Assembly (NCBI RefSeq): GCF_000002995.4
Contig: NW_025062478.1
Coordinates: 12,768,001 to 12,832,000 of the forward strand
Origin: Brugia malayi
Lineage: Eukaryota > Nematoda > Chromadorea > Rhabditida > Onchocercidae
DNA: 64,000 bases
Direction of reading: 5' to 3'
A program made the position numbers and the translations under genes. Positions within the stretch are counted from its first letter, which is position 1; every line of letters starts with the position of its first letter. Below are positions 45,214-55,719 of this stretch, in pieces. The notes under the pieces were generated by a model, which ran no database searches, had not been told where the DNA came from, and was given only the letters and a program-made list of their open reading frames with translations.

Positions 45214-48200
45214 TAAAACTTAAATAAATCAATCTAAATGTTTCGGTAAATGATATTATAAAATTATTATGGTAAACAAAAATTATGAAGAAAAATGTTT
45301 GTGCTAGTTAACCAGACTTTGATGTCACACATGTAAATATTTAAAAGGTCATTGGAGTTAATTGAAAGTTCAATTTTCCAAGGTCAATGACATAGAATGT
45401 ATGAGTGTTTTGTAATGAACATATATATATATATTTGATGCATTAACTATTATAATTAAATTGTAATTAGTAAAGATGAAATAGGTTATTTATCAAAAAT
45501 TTTGATAATTAAATTTTTGTATTTAATCAAATTAAAATTAATAGATAATCAAGAATATTTCTTTCATTTATAAGTATTCAAATTTTGCTTTCACTAATAA
45601 AATATTCTAATTTTATTATTGTTTACAACATTTTCCTTGTAAAATAAAAAAGAATGGGAAAAAGTAAAGTAAAATATGACAAACTGAGAAAGTACGAAAA
45701 GATGAGAATAATACATAAAACTGAAAAATAAAAATCGAAAAATGAATGTGAGAAAAACGAATTGATGAAATGGAAGGATGCGAGAGAATTTAATTAGGCC
45801 CTTAAAAATTGAAAAAAATTGAGTGTGAGGTGATGTATGATTAACAAGAATGTAAAGAAGAAAAGCAGAGAAAATGAATAGCAATATTTAATGATGTAAA
45901 CAAAGCAAAAATGTAAAATTTAAATTAAAAATATTGAATAAAAATTTTTAATATAAAATTTTAAATAAGTAAATCCATTTTTTAAACAAATAAGTCAAAA
46001 AAGTAGAATAGTAGAAACAAAAAAGAGGAAAAAGGGAAGGAAAAAGAAAGAAAAAATTGATCAAATAGTTATTTGCATTAATAATTAATTGAATAATAAC
46101 AAAAATAATAAATTATAAATTAATAATCAGATTTATTTCTGAATGTAATTTATATTTTATTAATTACTATCAAAATTATTAACATTTAATATATTCTATC
46201 TAATGTAATCATTTTGTTATAACTAATTGCAAATATTTAAATGTCCTATTTTAAAGATAAGCGAATGAGATGACTAAATAGCTAAAAATGTAAACAAATG
46301 GCAAAAGACAATAAAAGCTAACATTTCTTATCATAGTTTTATCTGAAATAATTCAGTTGAATTTGATAAATTTAAATAATATTCTAAATTTTATCGACAT
46401 TGAAATTTCATTTAGAAATTGCAAGTAGAAGCATTAAAATCAATTTAAAAATTTTAACTGTAAATTTGCATATGAAATGAAAATCATTAAATAATAATAA
46501 TTTTGCTTAATTTTTAGATAACAAATAAGAAGCAAAAAAAAAAAAAAAATTCTCATGTAAGAAATTTTCAATTTTAATAATTCCTATTTTAAATATTGAA
46601 AAAATAAACAGATTAAAATAATATCCAAAAATTAAAGTTTTATTCATTCTGTTTTCTATGTGATAGGTGATAAATCATGAAGTTAAATGTTAACTGTATG
46701 AAACTAAAGTAAATAAAGTAGAAAGTGGTATAAGTTTACTCAGAAAGAGTATGTTTACTGAAAAGAGTAAACATATACCACTGTATTGTACCTTTGTTTC
46801 ACCTCTATTGTATCTTATTTGGGAAACTATCATAAGACTATGTAAACATCGTTAAATAAAATCCTAAGGAAAGCTTACCTGCACCAATTATTGGTCCATA
46901 AGTATTGCTTATGTGACCTGGTCCAGAACCTTGATATGGATAGTCACTAGGTGCCAATGGGTAAGCAGGTTGTCCCGGGTAACCTTGTTGACCTGGATAA
47001 CCTCCTTGCTGGCCGGGATAACCACTTTGTTGGGCGGGATAACCTCCGTGCTGACCTGGATAACCTCCTTGTTGACCGGGATATCCTCCTTGTTGGCCGG
47101 GATAACCTCCCTGCTGACCTGGATAAGCTCCTTGTTGGCCGGGATATCCTCCTTGTTGACCGGGATAACCTCCCTGCTGACCTGGATAAGCTCCTTGTTG
47201 ACCGGGATATCCTCCTTGTTGGCCGGGATATCCTCCTTGTTGGCCGGGATAACCTCCCTGCTGACCTGGATAAGCTCCTTGTTGGCCGGGATATCCTCCT
47301 TGTTGACCGGGATAACCTCCCTGCTGACCTGGATAACCTCGTTGTTGGCCGGGATAACCTCCTTGTTGACCGGAATAACCTCCTTGTTGGTCTGAATAAC
47401 CTCCTTGCTGACCTGGATAGCTACCTGATTGGGCTGGATAATTATTTGGTTGACCAAAATGACCACTACCTGGAAATTCATTTGTACCTGCTAGTAATTA
47501 TTATAAACGATTACTTCATGAATCTCTCTGTATGGTACAAATCAAAGAATTATAAGGTTTTCTTAATCAACAAAAATTTTTAATTCGAATTTAGCATTAA
47601 ATGAAATAAACAGTGTCATATGAAAAAAAAAAATAAATAAATAAATGAAAATAAATACGAAAGAAAGCTAATGGATGAGAAGACAAAAAAAGGTAAATAT
47701 GACTTTTAGATAAGCTCGACATTAGCTATATTTCCAAACATTGTGTAATATTATAATGAAATAGAGAGAGAGAGAGAGAAAAAAAAAAAGAAAAGACAAA
47801 CAAACTATTTAAGTAACGAAAAAATTTAGCAACATATCAACTAACACAAATATATATATTTAATTTAAAATATTATTTAGTAACAGAATCGGGGACAAAA
47901 GCTCCATTTAAATTTAATAAAGTTGAAAACAGTGTCCTAAAAATTAAATAAACAAATGCATAAAAAACAAACAAATAAATTATTTAATTAAATAAATAAA
48001 TTAATTAATTACATATATATTAGTTGATATGTGGCAAAATTTAACTATACTGAATGCAATATTCCAAAATATACTTACATAATTAAATCATTTAAAATGA
48101 AAACTTAGGAAAAAAAAGCATAACTTACTTCAGAAAATGTTTATCTAAACATTACTTTATTCAATTATTCATTACTTAATTCTTAAGTATTCATTTTGTA

Positions 48201-49274
48201 GTCGAATATTTGCAAAAATCTACGATTTCCTACTTATGATTGATTCAAAACCTATCATTTTGTTACTAAGTCAAAATGATTGTTCAGAAAAAAAAAAAAA
48301 AAAAATACCTGGTTGTTGTTGTTGTTTATTGCTGCTACTCCTATTATCATCTTGTTGCATATTTTGTAAACCCTGAATAATAATTTCAAAAAGAAAGAAA
48401 AAGAATCGGGCAGTTTTTTTTTTTTTATAGGATTTAAAGGACGAAATATTTAATATATTTGATTTTTCAAAATATCATATTTATAATTAAATTACTATTT
48501 TATTAAAAGCAGTAATGACGAATGAGGTAGAAGAAAGATACATCGAATCGTAAATTCATAAACTTTTAACTGTTAATTACTCGAAAAAACGAACAGTTCA
48601 TCAAAACATTAAAGCACAATATTGTATAATTTCTAGAAAGTTTTCTTTTTATATGAAATAACCCATAAATAAAGCTCTCTCAACATTTTTCTTTAATAAA
48701 GTAAATAAATTGCGGTTTTATTTTTGTTTATCTAAGAGGTTTAAATTAATATCAATTAATCACTGATAATTTTTCTATGAAATTAGCAATAAGTTATGAT
48801 CAAGATATATGATTCGAATATATTAATTAGTCAGTAAACAATGAATATTTCCTCATAAATTAGTCGGAATTATTTGATTTTTCATTTTGGTAAAATATTT
48901 CATAAAAAAACAAACTAACAAAATATTTTCTAATAAATCAGCAAAAACAAACCGTAATTTTAGAATAATAATTGTTATCAAAACATTGTTAAATATCCAT
49001 TTTTATCAATTGGATAATTCATTAGTGTTATTATGCTATCATTAAATTAGTACTAATTCGAACATACTATTCGTTTTAACCAGAAGAAAAAAAAATCATT
49101 GTTATTAAAATATAATTTGTATATTGAAAATATTTAAATGTTAATTTAAAGAAAGATATCTTCAATATTCATCAAAATTTTTAGAAGATGAAATAAGGGA
49201 AAAAAAAATTGTGTAAAGTTTACTTTTGTAACTTCGTTGAGAATAGTAGTGAAAAGTTGCGGTTTAAGTGGCAT
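41109..49274 (-). CDS. Annexin with long GYPGQQG-repeat N-terminus (9 exons, ~559 aa)
   Basis: Exons in transcription order: 49274-49224, 48372-48309, 47487-46879, 43871-43729, 43534-43379, 42885-42667, 42104-41982, 41708-41574, 41288-41109. All phases agree. The protein begins [17 protein letters not shown], then a Gln-rich stretch, then ~200 residues of tandem [14 protein letters not shown] heptads, then four annexin repeats. Repeat starts seen: [37 protein letters not shown] and [12 protein letters not shown]; the last ends [15 protein letters not shown]. Annexins bind acidic phospholipids through Ca2+ held by GxGT loops. Repeat 1 has Cys for Thr, so its site may be weak. The Gly/Tyr/Pro-rich N-terminus resembles annexin A7/A11 and likely mediates self-association or partner binding (family knowledge). 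Donor choice at 41574 (GTG|GTATGC) keeps the MVGFGT alignment. Confidence 0.92.
44288..44320. repeat. (AT)n dinucleotide repeat
   Basis: Pure AT alternation in the annexin intron. Confidence 0.9.
45058..45215. repeat. (TAA)n/(AAT)n trinucleotide tract
   Basis: Interrupted TAA repeats become pure over about the last 50 bases (45165-45212). On the minus strand this reads as poly-isoleucine, which explains an apparent Ile-rich frame at 45020-45232. Confidence 0.9.
46960..47430. repeat. 21-bp coding tandem repeat (GYPGQQG heptads) in annexin
   Basis: About 22 units of 21 bases encode Gly-Tyr-Pro-Gly-Gln-Gln-Gly on the minus strand, with variants [28 protein letters not shown] and GYSDQQG. The central units form a higher-order pattern in which an AYPGQQG unit recurs every few units. 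All three frames stay open on both strands, so only the annexin frame is meaningful. Length polymorphism is likely. Confidence 0.95.
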
Positions 49275-49318
49275 TGTTGTTTGCTTGGAATTTTTTGGTA
49301 ACAGTAAGGTAAGATAAA

Positions 49319-49327
49319 ACTGAAATA
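49319..49327 (-). promoter_or_regulatory. Trans-splice-like acceptor before the annexin ATG
   Basis: On the minus strand TATATTTCAG ends at 49320, leaving a leader of about 45 bases before the ATG at 49274. No partner exon was recognised upstream. This fits a spliced-leader acceptor. Confidence 0.45.
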
Positions 49328-49934
49328 TAATTAAAGTTTAAATTATTTAAACATAGTTCAAATTTTGCTTAGTCATCAATTTATGATGTAAATGATGAGT
49401 CATTACGATCTTTTATTGACAAACACATTGAGATAATATAGTGTTATTTTTTTTTAAAGAAAGGAAAAAATAAAAAATAATTAAATTTTCATAAGCTATT
49501 ATTATCATCGATTTGTTGCTTATTTAATAAATAAATATTATCTCATTTAAGGTAGCAAATATATAAATAAAAGAGTCAATTGTTAGTTCATTGTTTTATC
49601 TCATAAAAAAATATTACAAATAATAAAAGATTATTTTCAAAAATAAAAAGAAAGAAAATAAAACGTATAATTATAAAATTTTTAAAATAAATGAAATTTT
49701 TAGTTTGAAATTTCGATTTCAAATTATATATATTATTGCTGTAACAAAAAACCGATCGATTTTTTTTTTAAAAAAGAATGGAAAGAGTGTATGACTAAAC
49801 TAAAAAGAAAGAAAAGCGCTTTTGGTTAAGATAAACAAATAAAATTTGACGATGTCCGTTTATCAATTGTAATGTTTTGCTGTCAATGGTGGATAATTTT
49901 TGAGATTATATGCGGGAAATAAAACTTTTTCTCT

Positions 49935-50410
49935 CTGTCACCAACATCATAATCATTATTATTATCATCATCATTATTATCATAATCACTATCATCACCA
50001 TTCTCATTATTTTTATTACCATTATCGTTACTATCATTATCATATCACTAGTCATCATTGTGAACATGATATCACATCATTACCATCATTATCAACATTA
50101 TTATCATTAATCATCAGCATTATCATCATTTTTTCATTAATATTATCATCACTCTTACATCATAATACTGTCATCATTATCATCTTCGTTATTGTCATCA
50201 TTGTCATTACCAATATTGTTATTATTGTTATCGTCATCAACACTATCATATCACTATCGTCATTATTATTACTGCCATTATTATCATCATGCCATCATGT
50301 CATTACCATTGTTATTATTATCATCATCAGCATTATTACTAATCTTATCATCATCATTATTACCATCAGTATTATTATCTCTGTCACAATTAATCAACAC
50401 GCAATCTTTC
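49935..50410. repeat. Interrupted (ATC/ATT)n trinucleotide tract, ~470 bp
   Basis: Almost the whole segment is built from ATC, ATT, ACC and GTC triplets on the plus strand. All plus frames are open for long stretches (poly-Ile, poly-Ser/Leu, poly-His/Tyr). These are repeat artefacts. It sits between the annexin 5' end and the candidate exon at 50464-50755. Confidence 0.9.
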
Positions 50411-50463
50411 TTACTGAAATAAAGTAAAAATTAGTAGATAAAATTCGAAAATAATAATTTGTC

Positions 50464-50755
50464 TCAGTTGCTAATAACTGTTGATGCTAATGCAAATTCA
50501 AATGAGAATAACTGACGATTAATTACAACGATGATGATAATGATGACGATGATGATAACGGCGATGATAAGGCTGTGACTAATAATTATCACAATCATTG
50601 GATAAAATGGCGTAAGCGCCCGTGGTGTTGCGTAGTTGTTGCTGGTTGGCGTTGTTGTCACTACCTTTGGTTGTTGTGTTTCACCGCATTGTATGTCCTC
50701 GCAATCGATAAATGTGAATTGATTGGTTGAAAAAACAAAACGCAAGGAGGATGAA
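50464..50755 (-). CDS. Candidate terminal exon of an unidentified single-pass membrane protein
   Basis: A minus-strand acceptor (TTTTTCACTTCCAG) opens a 97-codon frame ending in TGA. The local GC content (50580-50710) is well above background. It reads a short region with two Cys (DCEDIQCGE), a Thr/Pro-rich stretch (VVTTTPTSNN), then ALTPFYPM and a ~27-residue membrane helix made mostly of Ile/Val, followed by a polar tail. The helix is encoded by a GAT/ATC microsatellite (50528-50575). The exon needs a partner ending in phase 2, and none was found. The nearest upstream candidate (53339-53250) has the wrong phase. No homologue recognised. Confidence 0.35.
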
Positions 50756-50829
50756 CTGGAAGTGAAAAAGATGAAATTGAAATAATACACAAAGTGTTGA
50801 GCGTTTATATTTACAAATGGAAAACTAAA

Positions 50830-53240
50830 TTTGAATGGATTTTTTTTTTTTTAGCAATTGAAATTAATTATAAAAATATTTACAAATTATTGTAATTAAA
50901 TGCTTTTTCAACATTGTCACTTTTTAATTTTTTATTTTTCATAAATTATTAGAACGATTTTTTCTCTTTGTGGTTTGTAATTAAGATAATATTATTATGT
51001 TATCTTTAAAACAATTAATTACTGAAAATTTTTGATGAAAATAGGCGAATTATTTAAATGGAATGAGAATGAAAAAAATTTCAAGCCATAAACTAAAATG
51101 CTTTTGCAGAATTAATTGCAATTTTATTTAAACTTTTAAAAATTAGTTTCTAAAAATGTTTAAATAAAAAAAAATTTTTCTTTTGCAATAGTCCTATTAA
51201 TATCTTTTGTGATGATTAGAAAATTTAATTAGTTTTAAGATTAGCAGTATAAAATCAAAATCGTATAAATAATATCAAAATAAACTTTTGTTAGAGCTTC
51301 AAACTGTTTTAGAAATTTTGTTAAGAATTAAGATGCAAACTTTACGTCTTTGTAAAATTTCAAAATTTAACGTATATTTCATATAAATTAAGTGTAGTTG
51401 AATATTTTGACGTAAATTTAATATCAATTTAATGTAAGCAATAAAATATCAAGAAAATGAATCATTGTTGAAGACGTATTCATATAGTCATGCAATAATG
51501 ACTTTATGATAAACTTTTTTATACTTTATTTTAATCATCAAATTCAGTCATAGCACATTAATGCTAATGTAATATTAATGCTAATAGCTTAGAATTGAAA
51601 GTTTTGTTAAAAGAATAAGGAAAGTTGTAAAAATGATTTCAATAAATTAATTTCAATTGCTTACTTATTTCTATATTTATCTGACCTAATAAATCTGTGA
51701 TTGTTAACTTTTCAACAAATTTTTCTGGATTACAAAAATTGTGTCCTCAAAAAATATTAAAAGTCTTCAATAACAAATTCTATGTTAATTGAAGGAATAA
51801 ATTTTTGTAATTAAACCTGACAAAATTTAAATTTCTTTGTTTAAAACTTTTAAAATAGGATTAAAAATTCTTTTCTCAAAACTTTCAAAAGAAAATGATA
51901 AGGTTATCTGATAAATGATTAAAGTGAACGATGTAAAATGTTTTTCAAAACCATTAAATGAAATAGTTTTACTGAATTCTGTTCAGGAAACTAAATGCTA
52001 ACATTGAATTTGATAAGCATTACGAAAATGAATGATCAAAATATTTCATCCACTCGAAATAAAATATTAATTCTTAGCAAAAATTTTTTTTTGTCAAATT
52101 TTCCATTAACTCTGAAAATTTAAAAAATTATTTTTTGTCATTCATTCAAATAATTTATTTCAATTTATCTGAGACTTTTCATGTATTTGACACATCATTT
52201 TGCATGAAATGATCGATTCGAATTTATTTTCACACAATTATTTATTGTTTAATTAATTACTATCTGTTATGTTTACAATTTGTAATTTTTTCTTAATTAA
52301 ATATTTTCTGAATTTTGCTTTATTTCCATATTAGATTATATGTAATCAATCATCTTGAAATAATTGACTTAAACATTTATTCTGCTTTTTTTTTTTTTTT
52401 AATTTTTAAATAAATAAAGTCCTATTTCGTTCTTTTTTCTTTCTTTTTTTTAAAAAAATATTCCTCCTCATTTTTACACAAATTTAATTTATTTTCAATG
52501 GAAAATTTTGACAAATAAATTAAATTTTACGCCTACTTTTTATTCATCAAGAAAAAAAAAAAAGGAAAGAAGATGCGAAATCATTTCTGAAACTGAGAAT
52601 TTGCCAATTTTGTGAAGGAAAAAATTAAAATATTTATGGGAAATAGCAGAAAAAAAAAGCGATGCATAATTTAACTAATTTCTCATTTATTTTCCTATAA
52701 TACTAAGCCAAATGAATGCTCAATTAATTTTTCTAGTTCTTCTCTGATGTCACATGTATCATTTTTAATTTAAATAATTCAACAAAATGAAAAATGGTGT
52801 GGACAAAAAATTGTAAAGGATAGCATTATTCGATTAGTTTTAAGAAATAATGCAATATTTTAACTTATGAATATCGTTATTTTCACATTTTTTTTTTTTT
52901 TTTTTGAAAGCTTTAACCTACTTTAGCTTAAACTTTTTTTAATTTCTTTTTCTTTAACTCATTCTTAGCTTAAATTAATTTTTTTTTTTAATAAGAAAAA
53001 AAAGCTATTTCCTTCTTTTTTTCCTCGTTTTTTTTTTCTTTGATTTTTTTTTCTTTTAAATTAATATGAATGCTTAATTTTATTTTATATGACAATTTTT
53101 GTTAGTTTTTTTCCTCTTTTTCTCGCTTTTTTTCCTTCGCTCTCTCTCTCTCTCTCTCTCTCTCTTACTTTATATTCACATTGCTAAATAATTAGTATAA
53201 TTTAATTTATTTGATCTGCTTGCTGCAAATAATCTTATAG
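50830..53240. other. AT-rich interval without a recognised gene
   Basis: No supported exon on either strand. The interval has homopolymer runs (52390-52405, 52888-52905) and a pyrimidine-rich zone from 52880 onward. It could be an intron if the two flanking exon candidates belong together, but their phases do not match. Confidence 0.5.
53139..53164. repeat. (CT)n dinucleotide repeat
   Basis: About 13 CT units inside a wider pyrimidine-rich segment (53000-53165). Confidence 0.9.
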
Positions 53241-53249
53241 AAATCTTAC

Positions 53250-53339
53250 CTTACAAACATTTGATAATAGTTTGAAATAATAATGTCTTAGCTTATTTAT
53301 CGATTTCATCACTATGATAAGTGGTGTGGCCTTTTTCAT
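53250..53339 (-). other. Candidate first coding exon, 30 codons
   Basis: On the minus strand an ATG opens MKKATPLIIVMKSINKL... for exactly 30 codons before a consensus donor (AAG|GTAAGA). A basic start plus hydrophobic patch could be a weak signal peptide. No downstream exon in phase 0 was identified; using the 50755 acceptor would give only a short peptide. It may be a genuine exon of an unrecognised gene, or chance. Confidence 0.2.
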
Positions 53340-54017
53340 AGACCTAAATAATATCTTAAATATTTTCACATCATTTAAATGACTTTTTTTTCCCTCCTAT
53401 AAAATAGTTTTTTTTTTGTTTTTTCGAATAATTTTTGTGACAAATATTAATCTTAAAAGCAATATTATGTTTTGCTAGTTTTTTTTTTCTTTTTTTCACT
53501 TTACTTTTAATCAATTTTACAAACAAAATTCATGAATCAGATGCATTTTGTTAACAATGATTGAAAAATGAAATAAAAAAAATGACAATGACACATTTGC
53601 TATTTGCATCTTATCATTTTTAATTGCGTCTAAGTGTATCATTTTTGATGATAGTACTATAAAATTTAATTATATTTAAAGATTAGTGTAAATATAAATA
53701 TTATATTACAGAGAGTGTTTTTCATGTTAAAATAATGAAGTTTCTATGATTATAAAATAAATTTTTTAATTTTTTTTCACTGTTAACTTATTTGCTAGTA
53801 ATTTCGAAGATAAGATTAGTTAAAATTAAAATTAAAACGCAATAATTTAAAGCTATGAAAACTATCACGAGAATTAATCAAATTTCATATTAAAATTTTA
53901 AATTCACAACTGAGAATTGTTGCATTTTACTAAATGAAAATGAATGATGATTATATGCTCAATTAACTATTCCAAATGAGAAATTGTTTCGAACTATTTA
54001 AAGGTTATTTCCTTGGG

Positions 54018-54141
54018 AAGTTGACATCATTATTACAAATGCATCCAGAAGTGAATTTATTGTAAGATCTGTCAATTTTGATAGGAAGAACGCGATTAGT
54101 CTTGTGGATGACCTTGATGAGACGAAGTGTACAATACTATA
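54018..54141. other. Higher-complexity island open on both strands
   Basis: About 125 bases of mixed composition interrupt the AT desert. The plus frame reads EVDIIITNASRSEF then NAISLVDDLDETKC before TAA at 54139. One minus frame is also open. No splice sites or start codon were convincing. It could be a gene relic or unrelated inserted sequence. Confidence 0.2.
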
Positions 54142-54298
54142 ACAAATGTATGAAGCTTGGTGCATACACAATTGTAGTCATTATTATAAAAAATTAATGG
54201 TAATAATATGATTTAAAAAAGTTAGGAACATTGCAAAAAATTATTAAATCAAATTCCGTAATCTAATTATCAGGAAGATTGTAATTTGCTTCTATTTT

Positions 54299-54520
54299 CA
54301 TCATTAAATTATTATTATTATAATTATTATTCATAGGAAATTATTATTACTATATTATTATTTTAATTTTTATTATAATTATTATCATTATTACTACTGT
54401 TATTATTATTATTATTATTATCATTATTATTGCTATTATTATTATTATTATTATTGTTACTGTTACTATTATTATTAATTATATTTATTATTATCATTGT
54501 TATTATTATTAATTCTTTTT
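54299..54520. repeat. (TTA)n/(TAT)n trinucleotide tract
   Basis: Interrupted TTA repeats directly abut the mitochondrial-type segment that starts near 54515. Confidence 0.9.
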
Positions 54521-54522
54521 TG

Positions 54523-54621
54523 GAAGATATTTTAGGTTATGGTCTATGTTGAAAGGTTTTTTGTAAGAATACCCCTAGTTATAGATACCGTCGTGTTGGT
54601 TATGGTTATTATAGTAAGTAG
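54523..54621 (+). pseudogene. Possible tail of the upstream mitochondrial gene (cox1?)
   Basis: Under the mitochondrial code a frame runs from about 54523 to TAG at 54619-54621, using a TGA as Trp (GLCWKVFC) and ending SYRRVGYGYYSK. By position before tRNA-Trp and nad6 in filarial mitochondria, it would be the cox1 C-terminus. I cannot confirm this by sequence recognition. Confidence 0.3.
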
Positions 54622-54629
54622 TTGTAGAT

Positions 54630-54690
54630 TTAGGTTAAATTTTTAAACTTTTAGTTTTCAAAACTAAAGATTTTATTCTATTTTTTAAAG
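54630..54690 (+). pseudogene. Mitochondrial tRNA-Trp relic
   Basis: A perfect five-base-pair anticodon stem (TTAGT at 54651-54655, ACTAA at 54663-54667) encloses the seven-base loop TTTCAAA with anticodon TCA, the mitochondrial tryptophan anticodon. It lies directly before the nad6 relic. D-arm pairing (GTT...AAC) and the acceptor stem are imperfect. The arms are short, as in nematode mitochondrial tRNAs. The ends are approximate. Confidence 0.55.
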
Positions 54691-55544
54691 TTATAGAATT
54701 TTTTATTTTGGATTTTTTGACTTTTTTGTTATATTTTTTTTTATTTTAGTTTTTTTTTTTTATCTATTTTATTTTTTTGCTTAAGTTTTTTAGATTGGGA
54801 TCCTATGAAAAGTTGCATCATGATATGTTTAGGTATTTTATTTATAAGTTGTTATATTTCTTTGGGTGTTCATGTGTGATATTCTTATTTTATTGTATTG
54901 ATTTTTTTGAGTGGTATTTTTTCTTTGTTAACTTATTTTTGTAGTATTTCTGGCTGTAATTATTATTATAATTATGGCTATTTTTTTGTTGTTTTTATTT
55001 TTTTTTGTTTTTTGTTTTTGATTATAATTTCTTTTTTTTTTTTTTAATTTTGATTATGATTTTTTAAGTATTTGTTACGATTTTAATTTTTATTATGTTT
55101 TTTGGGTAGTTTTGGGTAGTATTACCATTATTATTCATTATTATTGTTAATAATTATTAGATTGTTGCAGTCATCAGCAATACTATTTCCTTACTACTAT
55201 TTTCATTGAGCTGTGCTCTCGTTGCCGTTATCAACATCAAATTCATCGCTGTTATTTATGGTCGTCATTTAAATCATCTAATTGTCGTTACCGTCACTAA
55301 TCTATTTTTATCATTGTTGTCATTATTGTCCACATTATTACTATTATTCATGATAATGTTCTCTTTTCTGTCTTGTCATCATTATCATCTTCGACACATT
55401 TTTAAGGTATTAAGTTTTTTTTAATATTTTTTTTAAGTTTGAATTTTGTCTTTTTTTTGGGGTGATTCATTCGATAGAATTAGCAATTTTAATTGTCTGA
55501 GACAATATGTGAAATATAAAGGAATACATAGAAATTAAATGCAT

Positions 55545-55715
55545 GCATATGTGGATCTTACGTGCATTACGAAAGAATTGGGGATGCGCATATGTGGGCT
55601 TTACGTGCATTATGGAAGGATTGATAGTACGCATATGTGGATTTTACGTGCATTACGGAAGGATTAAGAGTACGCATATGTAGATTTTACGTGCATTTAC
55701 GTGCAAGAATTACAT
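55545..55715. repeat. 43-bp tandem repeat, ~4 copies
   Basis: GCATATGTGG/GCATATGTAG starts at 55545, 55588, 55631 and 55674, exactly 43 bases apart. Each unit carries GCATATG, TTTTACGTGCATTA and an AAGGATT block. The last copy is shortened and duplicates ACGTGCATTT. The units differ at several bases, so the array is older than the 62-bp one. Confidence 0.9.
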
Positions 55716-55719
55716 ATAT

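Larger units (their letters stand above)
43872..46878 (-). other. 3.0-kb annexin intron separating the repeat exon from the core
   Basis: The largest intron of the gene divides the GYPGQQG exon from the first annexin repeat. It contains (AT)n at 44288-44320 and a (TAA)n tract at about 45060-45215. Chance minus frames at 44708-45884 are low-complexity. No embedded gene was found. Confidence 0.6.
54515..55115 (+). pseudogene. nad6: Nuclear mitochondrial insertion with nad6 relic
   Basis: The segment switches to the strong T>G>>A,C bias of nematode mitochondrial coding strands. Read with the invertebrate mitochondrial code (TGA=Trp), 54697-55044 is open and encodes a hydrophobic membrane protein. 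It includes WDPMKSCIMICLG, HVWYSYFIVL and FLSGIFSLLTYF, which match the remembered nematode NADH dehydrogenase subunit 6 core (DPMKSS, HVWFSY, LFLSGIFVILVYFSS). The Trp in HVWYS is a TGA, a stop in nuclear code. A TAA at 55045 follows a 12-13 base T-run; shifting one base reopens the frame to about 55115 (YDFNFYYVFWVVLG), so a poly-T length change probably broke it. Total (~139 codons) fits nad6. It cannot be expressed as a nuclear gene. Confidence 0.75.

Noticed and set aside
45020..45232. A minus-strand poly-Ile/Leu frame that looks like a membrane protein
   Set aside because: It is the reverse translation of the (TAA)n tract.
46913..47583. Long plus-strand and second minus-strand frames over the annexin repeat exon
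   Set aside because: The 21-bp repeat keeps several frames open. Only the GYPGQQG frame joins the other annexin exons in phase.
49900..50427. A 175-codon plus-strand frame rich in His, Tyr and Ile
   Set aside because: It is a translation of the ATC/ATT trinucleotide tract.
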